This document shows positions 29,324 through 30,346 of a DNA stretch of 30,346 nucleotides, one piece after another. A model generated the notes under the pieces. It had not been told where the DNA came from and did no database searches. It was given only the letters and a program-made list of their open reading frames with translations. Numbering within the stretch: the first letter of the stretch is position 1; each line of letters opens with the position of its first letter. Source of the DNA: Apostichopus parvimensis (taxonomy: Eukaryota > Echinodermata > Holothuroidea > Aspidochirotida > Stichopodidae); contig KN883445.1 of the NCBI GenBank assembly GCA_000934455.1, forward strand, positions 116,924-147,269, read 5' to 3'. Both the position numbers and the translations under genes were made by a program.

Positions 29324-30168
29324 ACCTGTAAATTTGGTATGAAAATTTTGAATCTACATACACAGCTGGCTTTTGCAACAGCTATAAAGGTACAGTGTAC
29401 TTTACATTGAAGCTGCATGGCTCAATATGACAAAGGACACTCTGGAGGCTGGATGGAATGAATCTGAACTGCAATGATTTTTATTTTTGGTAATGGGTGG
29501 CAGAAACGGACTGAATAAAAATAATATAGGCCTACAGAAGAACAGATATTTAAGGGAGAAAGTCAGTGTCACACAGCAAAGGGTTTATTTCCTAATTTAC
29601 AAAACAATCTCGCACAATTGGCTCTGGACCAGCCATGATCCTCTGCAACGAAGTATATTTCTTGGTCAATGGGTTCAACACATTTTGGCCCAAATGTTTG
29701 TCAAGTGCACAAATGTCTTTTATGCATGGTAATCTATCACAGTAAGTCATGTCACTTACATAGATTAGGTCCCATGGAAATAAGGAACACAAACAATACA
29801 GCTGAACTGTCTGTCTGACAGTTGTAACTACAAGTTTGTTGTACTGCATCTTGATGTCATTAATGGATAATTTGGATCATACCAGCAATTAAGGAACATT
29901 TGGACCTAGGCCTCCAACTGTGTCAATACACCCCAAAATAAAATGGTCAGAAATATGTTTTTCTTTAAAAATAATAGGTCATTCCTGCCCCTGTAGAAGA
30001 ACACCCTTAAAACACAAGTTTAGCTATGCACCTGCTCTTGAGCCCAGCCTGCTATCACACTGAAGCATATCAATGTAATGATTGGTTTTTATTGTAAAAT
30101 TATAGATCTTTACTGTCATGATACATTATCGCAATTAAACTACATTTTTAAAAAGAAACTTACAATTA
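29324..30168 (+). repeat. Direct repeat, copy 2 (about 845 bp)
   Basis: Second copy of the 28387-29226 repeat in the same orientation, 97 bp downstream. The open frames 29487-29732 (plus) and 29592-29849 (minus) lie inside it and are interrupted in copy 1, so they are unlikely to be genes. Confidence 0.9.
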
Positions 30169-30346
30169 GTTTCTAATTACTTCAATGTGCCCAAACAATG
30201 GGTGTAAATCTTTAATTGTTTATAGGTAGACTTTGAACAAGGTATTGTCAATGACTGTGTATGATTGGCGCATGAGAAGGAATGTGACTCACTAGGACCT
30301 AATCTGACCTACATTGTTACAGCTACACTGCCACAATATAGTATAT

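Larger units (their letters stand above)
27410..30346 (-). other. Right flank / upstream plexin intron
   Basis: No further Sema exon is recognised, although the protein must continue upstream. The stretch 27410-28386 shows nothing clear, 28387-30168 is the duplicated repeat, and 30169-30346 shows nothing. Several short open frames here lie within the duplicated repeat. Confidence 0.5.

Noticed and set aside
29592-29849. Minus-strand 85-residue frame as a missing Sema exon
   Set aside because: It lies in a repeat whose other copy has the frame interrupted, and its sequence lacks Sema blade motifs.

Overview
This is a eukaryotic (metazoan) window, AT-rich, with spliced genes, GT-AG introns and several kinds of transposable element. 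The repeats (a DIRS retroelement, a hAT-type MITE, a tRNA-derived SINE, a probable Penelope/retrozyme hammerhead) and the plexin suggest a marine invertebrate, perhaps an echinoderm or another invertebrate deuterostome. The species cannot be fixed from the sequence.

One host gene spans nearly all of it on the minus strand: the middle part of a plexin, the semaphorin receptor. Twenty coding exons can be placed from right (27409) to left (2103). In order they encode the C-terminal part of the Sema domain, PSI1, IPT1, PSI2, IPT2, PSI3, IPT3 to IPT6, a single transmembrane segment, and the juxtamembrane coiled coil with the start of the cytoplasmic domain. All exon phases agree except at exon 10, which has one base too many. 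The N-terminal two thirds of Sema should lie beyond the right edge, and the GAP/Rho-binding part beyond the left edge.

Region by region: 1-2100 has no exon, a hAT-type MITE (1035-1426) and the end of another GC-rich element. 2103-11050 holds exons 20 to 11, with a tRNA-derived SINE (about 7324-7556) and a 35-bp minisatellite (7791-8637) in one intron. 11330-15513 is a GC-rich, plus-strand DIRS-like retroelement lying in the intron between exons 10 and 11. It keeps 94-bp perfect terminal inverted repeats but has broken gag and RT/RNase H frames and no tyrosine recombinase. 15890-17794 holds exons 10 to 8, with a tandem duplication exactly at the exon 9 splice donor. 17795-21702 is a long intron with a purine-rich minisatellite and a hammerhead-like ribozyme relic at about 19636. 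21703-27409 holds exons 7 to 1. An unexplained plus-strand stretch at 25953-26660 is almost free of stops in one frame. 28387-30168 contains two direct copies of an approximately 840-bp repeat.

The points most worth a second look are the exon 10 frame break, the duplicated splice donor of exon 9, the hammerhead-like fold, the recombinase-less DIRS element with its intact termini, a possible furin site in exon 17, and the 25953-26660 frame.
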